Shown here one piece after another: positions 6,596 to 12,009 of a stretch of 52,764 nucleotides of DNA (position 1 is the first letter of the stretch; the number at the start of each line of letters is the position of its first letter). The DNA is from a virus. The stretch lies in IMG/VR virus record IMGVR_UViG_3300036851_000303, positions 1 through 52,764 of that record. One strand, given 5' to 3'. A program made the translations under genes and the position numbers. The notes under the pieces are model-generated. The model had not been told where the DNA came from. It ran no database searches and worked only from the letters and a program-made list of their open reading frames with translations.

Positions 6596-6778
6596 TCAAG
6601 AGCGTTCGTAGGGGAGTCGGAGGAGTTCTGCACGCTTCGTACGAGACACGTAGATGTCGGCGAGGTCCGGGTTCGGGCCGGTGAGGAGGTAGAGCAGTGC
6701 CCGCTTCGTAAGTAGGGCCGCCCGCTTCCACCAGGGTAGCTCAGGGGCGAGCAGGGTGCGGAGTACAGCAGGGCGCAT
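6596..6778 (-). CDS. 60-residue basic protein
   Basis: A short protein, MRPAVLRTLLAPELPWWKRA..., with an amphipathic region (LTKRALLYLLTG) and basic C-terminus. It is preceded by an exact TCTCCCCACATCA element and then AGGAGG 13 bases before the ATG. Its 3' end contains TTGACA (6595-6600), possibly a -35 box for the following gene, but no good -10 is seen. Function unknown; membrane association is possible. Confidence 0.6.
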   Translation of the reverse strand: MRPAVLRTLLAPELPWWKRAALLTKRALLYLLTGPNPDLADIYVSRTKRAELLRLPYERS

Positions 6779-6798
6779 AGGGGTCTAGATGCCTCCTG

Positions 6799-6811
6799 TG
6801 ATGTGGGGAGA
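6799..6811 (-). promoter_or_regulatory. TCTCCCCACATCA element, exact copy
   Basis: Exact copy oriented with transcription. It is followed at once by AGGAGG, the Shine-Dalgarno sequence of the gene at 6596-6778. Confidence 0.7.
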
Positions 6812-6842
6812 TAGCAAGGGACGGGCCATACTAAGCACGAGC

Positions 6843-7067
6843 CTAGTAACCCTCTCCATCGGAAAGCGGCACCAAAGGGCGCCAGTCATCGATCCGGGTT
6901 GCCCGACGCTGCTGCATTCGGATACTACGGGCCATTGCTTCCCGGTTTGACCAGACCTGGTACATGTCATAGGCCCCTAGGCTACGACCAGCGCGCTTTG
7001 CCGTACGCTCTGGGTGTGGGTGCGCGTAGCCGATGCCGGCCGCGAAGCTCAGTGTGTAACGTCTCAT
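6843..7067 (-). CDS. 74-residue basic protein
   Basis: Starts at an ATG with GAGAGG five bases upstream. The product begins MRRYTLSFAAGIGYAHPHPE and has many arginines (NREAMARSIRMQQRRATRID), ending PLVPLSDGEGY. The N-terminal YTLSFAAGIGYAHPHP is recurrent in small phage proteins. No function assigned. Confidence 0.6.
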   Translation of the reverse strand: MRRYTLSFAAGIGYAHPHPERTAKRAGRSLGAYDMYQVWSNREAMARSIRMQQRRATRIDDWRPLVPLSDGEGY

Positions 7068-7081
7068 GCCCGCCTCTCTTT

Positions 7082-7228
7082 TCAACCGTAGTAGTACCCG
7101 TCGTAATACCCAGCCGCGTACCCCGGCAGCCGGCTCGTGAGCGCCATCGGCGAGGGCGCTAGGCGGAGGTACCGATCCAGTCGCCCGGCGTGGTGCCCGT
7201 CGCGGTAGTAGGCGAGGAGGAGGATCAC
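7082..7228 (-). CDS. 48-residue protein with tyrosine/glycine-rich tail
   Basis: Starts at a GTG overlapping the TGA of the upstream gene (GTGA), an overlap used repeatedly in this operon. The product MILLLAYYRDGHHAGRL... ends in GYAAGYYDGYYYG. The short hydrophobic start is too short for a clear membrane helix. Unknown function. Confidence 0.5.
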   Translation of the reverse strand: MILLLAYYRDGHHAGRLDRYLRLAPSPMALTSRLPGYAAGYYDGYYYG

Positions 7229-7659
7229 TCTTCCCAACCGGCCGCGTTGTGCTTGTGGTACCGTCCGTGGCCTTTCGGGAGGGTGCAACGCATTCCCGAT
7301 AATGTGGCGTCGCACTGATCGTCCGTCGTGGTGCCGTCGATGCGGGCGAGCAGGACGCGAGCGTCTGTCTGCCAATCGCCCGGTATGTCCACCTGATCGG
7401 GGTCTGCGTCTGCGATAGCTTGCAGTAGCTCGCGCATCTCCGGCGCGGCTGCAATCAGGCGGGCGTTGGCCTGCCCTTCGGGATGCGTCAACAGGTGGCG
7501 CGTCCAGTCCTCGCGCACTGTGAACACAACGGGATCATTGCAGTGAATCGGCCGATGGTCAGTCACGAGTTGTAAATCGCCTTCATGTGCGCCCGTTCCG
7601 GTATTGACCGTCGTGCGTCCCCAGCTCCACGGCCCCGGCGTATGCTTCGCTGCACTCAT
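7225..7659 (-). CDS. HTPGPW-type phage protein with C-terminal zinc knuckle
   Basis: A 144-residue protein of a widespread phage family recognised by an N-terminal HTPGPWSWGR and a later EGQANARLIAAAPEMRELL helix. The C-terminus adds CDATLSGMRCTLPKGHGRYH, a CxxxxxxC...H-type knuckle. Family members have no established role. Its own start lies within the end of the paralogue at 7656-7988 and its stop overlaps the next GTG, so it is part of a coupled series. Confidence 0.8.
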   Translation of the reverse strand: MSAAKHTPGPWSWGRTTVNTGTGAHEGDLQLVTDHRPIHCNDPVVFTVREDWTRHLLTHPEGQANARLIAAAPEMRELLQAIADADPDQVDIPGDWQTDARVLLARIDGTTTDDQCDATLSGMRCTLPKGHGRYHKHNAAGWEE

Positions 7660-7988
7660 ACTCCCCCCTTCCGTACCGCCTCCAACAATTCCCTGACCCG
7701 TACCGGCACACTGCCCGGTAGCTCCAGATCAATGCCCTTCAGGTACCCCATATCCAGCCACCATTCGACGACTCTGAGCAGCTCGACGCCCGCTTCGTAC
7801 AAACTCGGTGCGCACGCCATCATCCGCCCGTTCGCGTCGTGCTCAGTCGGGAGTGTGTACGGTGTCACATGATCGATGTGCGCCAAAGGAACGGTCAACG
7901 CGCGATCGGCGTAGATCGTTCCGGCGCTGTAGTACCACGGCCCGTGTGTAAATCCGGCCTGATGTGGGGAGATAGGCGTTTGCGCCAT
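7656..7988 (-). CDS. HTPGPW-type phage protein (paralogue)
   Basis: A 110-residue relative of the next gene. It has FTHGPWYYSAGTIYAD near the start and NGRMMACAPSLYEAGVELL as the equivalent of NARLIAAAPE. I use the ATG at 7988, which has AGGTGG five bases upstream and overlaps the previous stop by one base (TGATG). Codons 6-10 coincide with an exact TCTCCCCACATCA element. Tandem members of this family suggest duplication. Function unknown. Confidence 0.75.
   Translation of the reverse strand: MAQTPISPHQAGFTHGPWYYSAGTIYADRALTVPLAHIDHVTPYTLPTEHDANGRMMACAPSLYEAGVELLRVVEWWLDMGYLKGIDLELPGSVPVRVRELLEAVRKGGV
7960..7972 (-). promoter_or_regulatory. TCTCCCCACATCA element, exact copy
   Basis: Exact copy oriented with transcription. 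It lies inside the first codons (ISPHQ) of the gene at 7656-7988. Confidence 0.65.
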
Positions 7989-8611
7989 CAGAGCCACCTA
8001 TGGCGCAAGGCGTACCCGTCCCTGTGCTTGACACCAGGTCCGCGATGATCGGCGCTCGGGATCTCGCGGAACTGCTGGCAGTCGCATCCCCCGACTTCGC
8101 ATCGGCCGCGCTGCTTCGCGTCATCCCACGATGTGGCGTCGATGACCTCGTGATTATAGTGCTCATGCCCACACTCGCATTGCCGCCGGCTTCGGGCGTT
8201 CTGATGTTCGGGCGAGGGGCAATTATCCCCTGTGCAGTCGTACTCCGGGTAAATCGCGTACGACAGGGAGTGTACAAGGTGAAACCCCATATCCATGCCG
8301 CAACCGCCGACGATCAGTCCGTCGCCCTGCTTCGCCTGCGACAGACCAAGAGCCGCGGCCACCGCGTGATTCGGATGGATAAAATCTACCTTTGGATCAC
8401 TGAGACTGAGCCCGCCTAGCTCCTTGCCAGTCTTACGATCGACGCTCGGTATTTGGTGCCGCTCGATCTGCGGTATTACGACGCGAATGCGCCGCGACAT
8501 ACCTGACCGCGAGACGTGGTCAAGAATTGTGTAGACGGTATCCCCTGATTTGATCCATTCGCGCAGTCGCGCAATCGCTTCGGCGCGATCGGACTTGCTG
8601 TAACGTGCCAT
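7988..8611 (-). CDS. SRSGMSR-type phage protein with C-terminal zinc finger
   Basis: A 207-residue protein. Residues 20-48 carry the pattern TVYTILDHVSRSGMSRRIRV found in many phage hypothetical proteins. The C-terminal region has CECGHEHYNHE...GRCEVGGCDCQQF, a recurrent zinc-binding module. The start ATG at 8611 is set by a TCTCCCCACATCA-type element immediately followed by AGGAGG and then CAACG-ATG. Function unknown; the conserved basic motif suggests RNA or DNA contact. Confidence 0.8.
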   Translation of the reverse strand: MARYSKSDRAEAIARLREWIKSGDTVYTILDHVSRSGMSRRIRVVIPQIERHQIPSVDRKTGKELGGLSLSDPKVDFIHPNHAVAAALGLSQAKQGDGLIVGGCGMDMGFHLVHSLSYAIYPEYDCTGDNCPSPEHQNARSRRQCECGHEHYNHEVIDATSWDDAKQRGRCEVGGCDCQQFREIPSADHRGPGVKHRDGYALRHRWL

Positions 8612-8621
8612 CGTTGCCTCC

Positions 8622-8634
8622 TGATGTGGGGAGT
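8622..8634 (-). promoter_or_regulatory. TCTCCCCACATCA element, variant (ACTCCCCACATCA)
   Basis: One mismatch. Its last bases merge with the AGGAGG Shine-Dalgarno sequence of the gene at 7988-8611, so a protein bound here, or pairing to the RNA here, would affect initiation. Confidence 0.65.
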
Positions 8635-8637
8635 TAC

Positions 8638-8871
8638 CTAAGCAGGCTCCCCCTGTGCAATCTTCCCCGTCGTCGTGTCGCGCAACTTCAGGCCGGCGCC
8701 AATGGCCGCCATCAAGATCGCGATCCCGCACCTGTGCTCACAGTCAACCGCGCGTTCGGGATTGGTGTGGCTGTCGGGTACGTGACACGCCATCCACAGG
8801 CGCCCTACTTCGGTACGCGGGCGGATGGAGATGATCGTGCCGTGGTTCGTGGTGTCGAGATCAGCTCGCAT
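8638..8871 (-). CDS. Small conserved phage protein
   Basis: A 77-residue protein with NHGTIISIRPRTEVGRLWM near the start, a pattern (H-G-S/T-I...P-x-S/T...W) common in small phage proteins of early regions. Two cysteine/histidine pairs (ACHV, DCEHRCG) may be structural. The start is set by a G-rich Shine-Dalgarno sequence, GGGGGAGG. No function known. Confidence 0.65.
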   Translation of the reverse strand: MRADLDTTNHGTIISIRPRTEVGRLWMACHVPDSHTNPERAVDCEHRCGIAILMAAIGAGLKLRDTTTGKIAQGEPA

Positions 8872-8884
8872 CCTAGTCCTCCCC

Positions 8885-8968
8885 CTACTTCGCCCCGCAA
8901 CGGGGACACGTTGAGCCGGCCCACACAGGCCAGCGGTAGTCGCACTTCCAGCAGATACGCTCATTCAT
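8885..8968 (-). CDS. 27-residue zinc-ribbon microprotein
   Basis: A very short gene whose ATG overlaps the TGA of the preceding gene (ATGA), with GGGAGGT upstream. The product contains CWKCDYRWPVWAGSTCPRCG, a textbook CxxC-N12-CxxC zinc ribbon with almost nothing else. Tight coupling on one side and a gene start 14 bases after its stop on the other support it. Too short for most gene finders. Function unknown. Confidence 0.7.
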   Translation of the reverse strand: MNERICWKCDYRWPVWAGSTCPRCGAK

Positions 8969-9174
8969 GCGACCACCTCCCGCACGAAGTACCCACGACC
9001 CGTGAGACGACTGCGAAGATCAAGTACGCGTACGCGCGTTTGCAGCGGTACACGACGCCAGTACCCAGCCCACTGCCCCCGCTGGACGAAGTACATCAAC
9101 TCGGTTTTAGGTGTAGGCGCGGGGTTGGAAATACGCCCACTTGTGACAGAAGCTAACCACTTACTCTGTGGCAT
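8965..9174 (-). CDS. 69-residue basic protein
   Basis: Starts at an ATG overlapping the end of the previous gene, with a strong GGAGGAGGAGG upstream. Sequence includes MYFVQRGQWAGYWRRVPLQT and a basic C-terminal RVRVLDLRSRLTGRGYFV. No recognised family. Coupled to the zinc-ribbon microprotein downstream. Confidence 0.6.
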   Translation of the reverse strand: MPQSKWLASVTSGRISNPAPTPKTELMYFVQRGQWAGYWRRVPLQTRVRVLDLRSRLTGRGYFVREVVA

Positions 9175-9472
9175 CGTCGTCCTCCTCCTCCTCCTCGTAC
9201 ACTGGCGCGCAGCACTCGCCGGCCTCTTCCGCCGTCCGATGGTCCTGCCCGCATTCGTGGCACTTGTACCGCCGGCCATTCGGGCACCCGTGTTCGTGTG
9301 TGGCGTGACCGTTGACCGCGAGTGCTTCACACTGTGAGCACCCGATCTGAATAGCGAACTCCTGATCGGACGGGTCAACATCGTCGGTATAGTCGGCCGA
9401 CGCAATCTCGGAATTGTCGAACCCGCGATCGATCAGACTGTCGAGCAGGGCGTGTGCTTTGGCGGCGTTCAT
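9161..9472 (-). CDS. Phage zinc-binding protein (CSQCEAL family)
   Basis: A 103-residue protein with CSQCEALAVNGHATHEHGCP, a hallmark motif of a widespread small phage protein family, then YKCHECGQDHRTAEEAGECC, a second cysteine cluster. A long acidic tail (EEEEEDDD) follows, encoded by the purine-rich run that also serves as ribosome site for the next gene. The start ATG overlaps the upstream stop. Possibly a DNA-mimic or protein-interaction factor because of the acidic tail; this is inference. Confidence 0.75.
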   Translation of the reverse strand: MNAAKAHALLDSLIDRGFDNSEIASADYTDDVDPSDQEFAIQIGCSQCEALAVNGHATHEHGCPNGRRYKCHECGQDHRTAEEAGECCAPVYEEEEEDDDATE

Positions 9473-9954
9473 GACTGTTCACCTGATGTGGGGAGAATGA
9501 GCCGCGCGAAACGATACATGAGCCGATCGCGCGGCTCGTCGTACGACTCCTCGATCTGTTCCGTTAGAACGTGGTGAAACGTTTCCGAGAGGCAGTCCTT
9601 GATGTCGTTTCGATTGCGGCCTGTGATCGTCAGGTCAACTTGGCCTATGAACGATGGGCGAGCTGTGATCGTGTGCTCCGTCCATCCGTCGTACATCCCG
9701 CCATCGTTCATATGGTGAAATGACGCGTGGATAACGATCTTCTCCTCAGTGCACTCGTCAAGGTCAATCGTGCACCCCGAGTCGATACCCGAGCCGGAAG
9801 GTAGTACGTCCTTACACATCCGCTCAACAGCATCGGCGTGCTTATTGAGCCATTCCGTATTGCCCGATGCCTTGCAGCGGTGATAGGCGCCGATGGCGCC
9901 AGCCAGGAGCTTGTACAGCGGCTCGACTCTGGATCTACCTGCGACAGCGGTCAT
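9469..9954 (-). CDS. Conserved phage protein (LPSGSGIDSG/FHHM family)
   Basis: A 161-residue protein matching a family common in phages. It has ASGNTEWLNKHADAVERM, then LPSGSGIDSGCTIDLDEC, FHHMNDGGMYDGWTEHTITA and TGRNRNDIKDCLSETFHH. The start at 9954 follows a TCTCCCCACATCA-type element and GGGAGG. No biochemical role is known for the family. The gene upstream of the neighbouring membrane protein (10123-10392) resembles its middle part, suggesting partial duplication. Confidence 0.8.
   Translation of the reverse strand: MTAVAGRSRVEPLYKLLAGAIGAYHRCKASGNTEWLNKHADAVERMCKDVLPSGSGIDSGCTIDLDECTEEKIVIHASFHHMNDGGMYDGWTEHTITARPSFIGQVDLTITGRNRNDIKDCLSETFHHVLTEQIEESYDEPRDRLMYRFARLILPTSGEQS
9484..9496 (-). 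promoter_or_regulatory. TCTCCCCACATCA element, exact copy
   Basis: Exact copy oriented with transcription. It lies in the last codons of the gene at 9469-9954, just ahead of the Shine-Dalgarno sequence of 9161-9472. Confidence 0.65.
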
Positions 9955-9974
9955 GGTGCCTCCCGTACCTGATC

Positions 9975-9987
9975 TGATGTGGGGTGA
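9975..9987 (-). promoter_or_regulatory. TCTCCCCACATCA element, variant (TCACCCCACATCA)
   Basis: One mismatch, in the 37-base gap between the small membrane gene and the gene at 9469-9954, followed by GGGAGG and the ATG. Confidence 0.65.
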
Positions 9988-9991
9988 TACT

Positions 9992-10123
9992 CTACCGTAC
10001 CAGCTCCGACAATGGCGCGCGTACACCCCTAGTGCGCGCAGCATCGGCGGCCGAGTCGATTGCTCGGCCGAGTGTGTAGATCATGGCGACTGTGAAGATG
10101 AGTAGCGCGAGGAAGAGGCGCAT
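9992..10123 (-). CDS. 43-residue membrane microprotein
   Basis: The ATG overlaps the previous TGA by one base (TGATG). The product starts MRLFLALLIFTVAMIYTLGR, one N-terminal hydrophobic helix that could be a membrane anchor or uncleaved signal, followed by an alanine- and arginine-rich tail. No family recognised. It is the second gene of the leftward operon. Confidence 0.6.
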   Translation of the reverse strand: MRLFLALLIFTVAMIYTLGRAIDSAADAARTRGVRAPLSELVR

Positions 10124-10392
10124 CACTCCACCCAGTCAGCGCAACCCGCGTCATTTAGATCGCACGTCACTAAGCCCTGGTCCATTCGCGTGAATGCATC
10201 AGTCCACAGCTCGTCGCGTTGAAGGGCGGTCGTTGGACGTGCAGTGATTACTAGCTCGTGAATGTCCCCCGGCCAGTGCTTGCCGCGCGGCGCAGCGATA
10301 CGGATCGTGAACACAGACCCGGTCTGTTCCCATTCGACAGAGGCGCCGATGCGCTCAGCCTCTCTGTAAACCGCGTTCTTGGGGAACCTCAT
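10123..10392 (-). CDS. First gene of the leftward operon, unknown
   Basis: An 89-residue protein starting at an ATG with GGAGG five bases upstream. It contains WPGDIHELVITARPTTALQR and FTRMDQGLVTCDLNDAGC, faintly like the FHHM-family protein at 9469-9954. As the gene nearest the control region it may be the first expressed after entry. Function unknown. Confidence 0.65.
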   Translation of the reverse strand: MRFPKNAVYREAERIGASVEWEQTGSVFTIRIAAPRGKHWPGDIHELVITARPTTALQRDELWTDAFTRMDQGLVTCDLNDAGCADWVE

Positions 10393-10436
10393 ATCGCCTC
10401 CATCTGGGATCCCGGGATCTAATCTATACCTCAATC

Positions 10437-10447
10437 GTCCCACATCA
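10437..10447 (+). promoter_or_regulatory. TCTCCCCACATCA element, degenerate (GTCCCACATCA)
   Basis: Lacks one C of the core and points away from the adjacent leftward gene. A second degenerate form, CTCCCCACAATC, follows at 10468-10479. Both are weak matches. Confidence 0.35.
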
Positions 10448-10519
10448 GACCCCTGCAGTACGTGTACCTCCCCACAATCGTCCAAACACTAGCATAATCA
10501 TTGCCTCCAACCGTCCTAT

Positions 10520-10535
10520 CGTCAACCCTTTGACG
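10520..10535. promoter_or_regulatory. Dyad operator CGTCAA-N4-TTGACG, copy 1
   Basis: Perfect 6-base inverted repeat with flanking AT and CT identical to copy 2 (10632-10647), which lies 112 bases away. Two identical dyads upstream of the leftward operon are typical of dimeric repressor operators. Confidence 0.7.
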
Positions 10536-10598
10536 CTGTTCTACCGGGTTTCCCCGCGTCCGAACGCGTAACCGCCTGCTGCTCAACGACTTAGCATG

Positions 10599-10616
10599 GT
10601 GTCGGAATACCGACAC
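10599..10616. promoter_or_regulatory. Dyad GTGTCGG-AATA-CCGACAC
   Basis: Perfect 7-base inverted repeat lying between the two CGTCAA dyads. The different half-site implies a second regulator or a structural element. Confidence 0.6.
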
Positions 10617-10631
10617 TCCAAACGCCAATAT

Positions 10632-10647
10632 CGTCAACATATTGACG
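10632..10647. promoter_or_regulatory. Dyad operator CGTCAA-N4-TTGACG, copy 2
   Basis: Second perfect copy of the dyad at 10520-10535, with the same flanks (AT...CT). TTGACG inside it also resembles a -35 box in either direction. Confidence 0.7.
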
Positions 10648-10757
10648 CTTCTACCTCATCCGTAGGGCGCACAGGGATCACACGTACGCGAGCCGACACC
10701 CAATATCGAGCGAATCACTCAGCGTTCGGCCCAAGGTTCGCGCCCATGTCGGGCGCA

Positions 10758-10777
10758 GGGGGGCGAGGGGCGGGGGG
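10758..10777 (+). other. G-run block
   Basis: Three G-runs of 6, 4 and 6 bases separated by 3 and 1 bases, directly followed by a C-run. It could form a G-quadruplex or a tight G6/C6 hairpin. Confidence 0.5.
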
Positions 10778-10801
10778 ACCCCCCGGCGATGTGACTCCGA
10801 C

Positions 10802-10837
10802 TCGACCGGGGTGGGGGTGTCCCGGTCGAATTTTTTG
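10802..10837 (+). terminator. Rho-independent terminator, plus strand
   Basis: A 9-base stem TCGACCGGG/CCCGGTCGA with a G/T loop (10811-10820), followed directly by ATTTTTT. It would stop rightward transcription from left of 10.8 kb, for example an antisense or short regulatory RNA starting in the operator cluster. Confidence 0.75.
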
Positions 10838-10877
10838 TAGGAGGATACGGTCGGGCTACAGTGGGTATCTGGGTATC

Positions 10878-10968
10878 GGGATCAGGGGGATCTAGGACTA
10901 GGGATCAGGGAATCAGGGATCAGGTACCTAGGGGGATCCGGGATCGGGGATCACTGCCACCAGGGATC
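10878..10968. repeat. GGGATC array (iteron-like)
   Basis: Eight copies of GGGATC in 91 bases (starts at 10878, 10887, 10901, 10916, 10933, 10940, 10947, 10963), several within the longer word AGGGATCAGG. Spacing is irregular (7-17 bases). It is dense in GATC and is followed by an AT-rich patch, as in iteron-type origins. Confidence 0.6.
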
Positions 10969-11197
10969 TAATAGGGTACGTCAGTCATATATAAGTACAA
11001 GAAGGAGAACAGGATCTACGATTGGGAATCCCGGGCGAGTACGTGGGTACCGGGGGGTACGGGGGACGGAGGGTGTGGGAGGGTGCGAGGGTGGAGCCGC
11101 GGTCCTCTGGTACCCCAGGATGGGCAACGCGAGGAGGATGCGCGCAGTAGGCGCCCCGAGGTCCGGTACCGCAGCTCCGACTCCTAGTCTACCACCA

Positions 11198-11210
11198 TCT
11201 CCCCACATCA
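11198..11210 (+). promoter_or_regulatory. TCTCCCCACATCA element, exact copy upstream of terminase
   Basis: Exact copy in rightward orientation, 10 bases before the TGGTATGATTCTTGC element. It covers the region where a -35 box would be for TATGAT. Confidence 0.7.
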
Positions 11211-11220
11211 GACCCTACTC

Positions 11221-11235
11221 TGGTATGATTCTTGC
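11221..11235 (+). promoter_or_regulatory. Late promoter candidate TGGTATGATTCTTGC
   Basis: Contains TGG-TATGAT, an extended -10 box with 5/6 match, and also GG-N10-GC spacing like sigma-54 promoters. Two related copies exist at 17783-17797 and 30807-30821 on the other strand (TGGCACGATACTTGC and TGGCACGATTCTTGC). It ends at the GTG proposed as terminase start. Confidence 0.5.
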
Positions 11236-12009
11236 GTGGAGCAGTACGCGAACCTCCTATATCCCGATCCCCGCGAAGGTCAGGGTCGTACCGTACTGGG
11301 GGGTACGGGGGGTACGCGAAACCCCTCTAATCAGGGGGTTTCGTCACACACGTGGTCCCGCCCCCGGCGCAAGCTCCCGCCTGAGCCCCCCAACGCTATC
11401 CCGGTATCGCAGATCCCCGACGCGCTCCTCCCCCCGGATCCCGGTCCCGCGTCCGAGCTGGTGAAGGTCGGGGAAGTGTGCGGGTACGAGGTCCACGCGC
11501 GGCGTACGGTAGTCGAGCAGGCGGCTCGGTTCCAAGAGGCGCTTGGGAAGGACCGCTGGCCCGGTGATGCACTGCTGGCAACGATCATGGCGCTCCGCAT
11601 CGGGATCAAGCCCACCCCCACCTACCGCGAGATCGCGCGGATGCTCAATATGTCCGAGCGGCATGTCCTCCGCATCGCCAAGCGCGGGAAGAAGGATCAA
11701 GTCGTCGAGCGGGAACTCAATCGGCTCGATCGCGAGGGGCTCCCGATGGCGGTCGAGAACGTGCTCGAAGGGCTGCAGGAGCGCGACAAGGACTACACGC
11801 TGGAGTACCTCAAAGGCCGCGGGGTGTTCCGGCAGAAGCACGAGACGGTACAAGACCCGAACGCGGTCGCAGCCTTCACCGGGCTCGTGGTGCAGTTCGT
11901 CCACGACGGGAGCGCCGCAGAGATCAAGGCCGGCGCCATCATCGCCAACCCGAATCGCGCCCTGGCGCCGGTACCAGCGGCGGTACGTACCCCGGACTCG
12001 CGTGAGTAA
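11236..12009 (+). CDS. terS: Putative small terminase subunit
   Basis: A 257-residue protein, the first gene of the rightward unit and directly upstream of the large terminase. The middle contains GIKPTPTYREIARMLNMSER followed by HVLRIAKRGK, a helix-turn-helix able to recognise packaging DNA, then long charged helices (VVERELNRLDREGLPMAVEN) suited to oligomerisation. The N-terminal 60 residues are proline-rich and less certain, and the GTG start sits within the promoter-like element, so translation may begin later. Its stop lies just past the GTG start of the large subunit. The TerS identity is inferred from position and the HTH. Confidence 0.7.
   Translation: MEQYANLLYPDPREGQGRTVLGGTGGTRNPSNQGVSSHTWSRPRRKLPPEPPNAIPVSQIPDALLPPDPGPASELVKVGEVCGYEVHARRTVVEQAARFQEALGKDRWPGDALLATIMALRIGIKPTPTYREIARMLNMSERHVLRIAKRGKKDQVVERELNRLDREGLPMAVENVLEGLQERDKDYTLEYLKGRGVFRQKHETVQDPNAVAAFTGLVVQFVHDGSAAEIKAGAIIANPNRALAPVPAAVRTPDSRE

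Larger units (their letters stand above)
10393..11235. other. Non-coding control region between divergent transcription units
   Basis: An 843-base stretch without a convincing gene, between the leftward early operon and the rightward late operon. In order it holds two degenerate TCTCCCCACATCA copies, three dyad operators, a G-run block, a plus-strand terminator, eight GGGATC units, a short AT-rich patch (CATATATAAGTA at 10986-10997), repeated GGGGGTAC words, an exact TCTCCCCACATCA element and a TGGTATGATTCTTGC promoter-like element. It is the best place for the lytic/lysogenic switch and possibly the origin. Confidence 0.75.

Noticed and set aside
10596-10895. Plus-strand frame in the control region
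   Set aside because: Crosses the operator dyads, the G-run block and the terminator; glycine/arginine-rich and without a ribosome site.
10878-10968. CRISPR array
   Set aside because: Units are 6-10 bases with irregular spacing and no unique spacers of constant length.
10981-11208. Minus-strand frame starting at the TCTCCCCACATCA element
   Set aside because: Proline-rich, low-complexity product from repeat-rich DNA; start codon is made by the element itself.
11543-12001. Upstream extension of the large terminase frame
   Set aside because: It overlies terS in another frame, is arginine/serine-rich in the manner of shadow frames, and the GTG at 12002 has the expected overlap.
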